Assembly (NCBI GenBank): GCA_008932955.1
Contig: WBXE01000036.1
Span: 1-14,689, forward strand
DNA length: 14,689 bases
Source of the DNA: Verrucomicrobiota bacterium
GTDB taxonomy: Bacteria > Verrucomicrobiota > Verrucomicrobiia > Verrucomicrobiales > Akkermansiaceae
Direction of reading: 5' to 3'
Position 1 is the stretch's first letter. Every line of letters starts with the position of its first letter. The position numbers and the translations under genes were made by a program. A model generated the notes under the pieces. It was not told the origin of the DNA. It made no database searches and worked only from the letters and a program-made list of their open reading frames with translations. Shown here one piece after another: positions 14,670-14,689 of the stretch.

Positions 14670-14689
14670 GCGCGTCTATTTCTCTGTCC
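14670..14689. repeat. GCGCGTCTATTTCTC direct repeat, second copy
   Basis: The 20 bases GCGCGTCTATTTCTCTGTCC match the first copy (14481-14512) with one unit missing. The repeat runs to the window end and may be cut by it. Confidence 0.8.

Larger units (their letters stand above)
14383..14689. other. Gene-free repeat-rich right edge
   Basis: About 300 bp with no convincing gene. It contains a perfect palindrome GCGTTGCGCAACGC (14444-14457), a GGCTTGAGCC hairpin (14459-14468), GGGCTTGCCC segments (two), hairpins GCCAGC-AA-GCTGGC (14623-14636) and GCGGCAGC-AA-GCTGCCGC (14645-14662), and CTATTTCTC direct repeats (14481-14512, 14670-14689). Short open frames here are GC-rich artefacts. The promoter of the - strand block would be expected here, but no clear -10/-35 pair was found. 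Confidence 0.65.

Overview
The window is a GC-rich bacterial segment with two gene blocks pointing at each other. No rRNA, tRNA, CRISPR array, integrase or transposase was seen. Intergenic spaces are packed with short dispersed repeats built on ATCCGTGTAATCCGTGGTT-like ends, AAGACCCAAGA-type runs and small REP-like hairpins. Together with weak Shine-Dalgarno sequences and an FHA-MoxR/DUF4175-like gene set, this suggests an environmental Verrucomicrobiota (or another PVC-group) genome. That assignment is inference from general knowledge, not from a search.

Left block, + strand (167-4958): a HlyD/MacA-type membrane-fusion adaptor, an ABC ATPase of the MacB/LolD group, and two different FtsX/MacB-type permeases. 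The adaptor and ATPase overlap by ATGA. The permeases follow after spacers of about 300 and 216 bp that hold repeats. The set reads as one tripartite-type exporter with a heterodimeric permease. The adaptor has the R-x3-L-x6-S hairpin-tip pattern used to dock TolC-type channels, but no channel gene is in the window.

Middle (4959-5133): a convergent intergenic region with paired REP-like hairpins, possibly acting as a two-way terminator.

Right block, - strand, transcribed from 14355 down to 5134: a small secreted CBM4/9-like protein; a roughly 1190-residue membrane-anchored DUF4175-like coiled-coil protein; a secreted DUF2341-like/PA14-like/TPR protein; a small exported protein with a carboxypeptidase-regulatory-like domain; and an FHA-MoxR AAA+ ATPase fusion. 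This resembles part of the MoxR-centred envelope gene clusters (Bat/aerotolerance type), but the usual DUF58 and von Willebrand A partners are absent from the window. A phosphothreonine-sensing MoxR chaperone acting on a large periplasmic assembly is the most interesting possibility here; its function is unknown.

Three copies of a repeat of about 150-175 bp (3556-3730, 9668-9819, 13467-13632), plus two partial or related copies (about 2371-2405 and 7358-7428), lie just upstream of, or at, the starts of five genes. In at least two cases the repeat seems to supply or replace the start codon, so N-termini in this window need care. The last 300 bases (14383-14689) hold only hairpins and short direct repeats.
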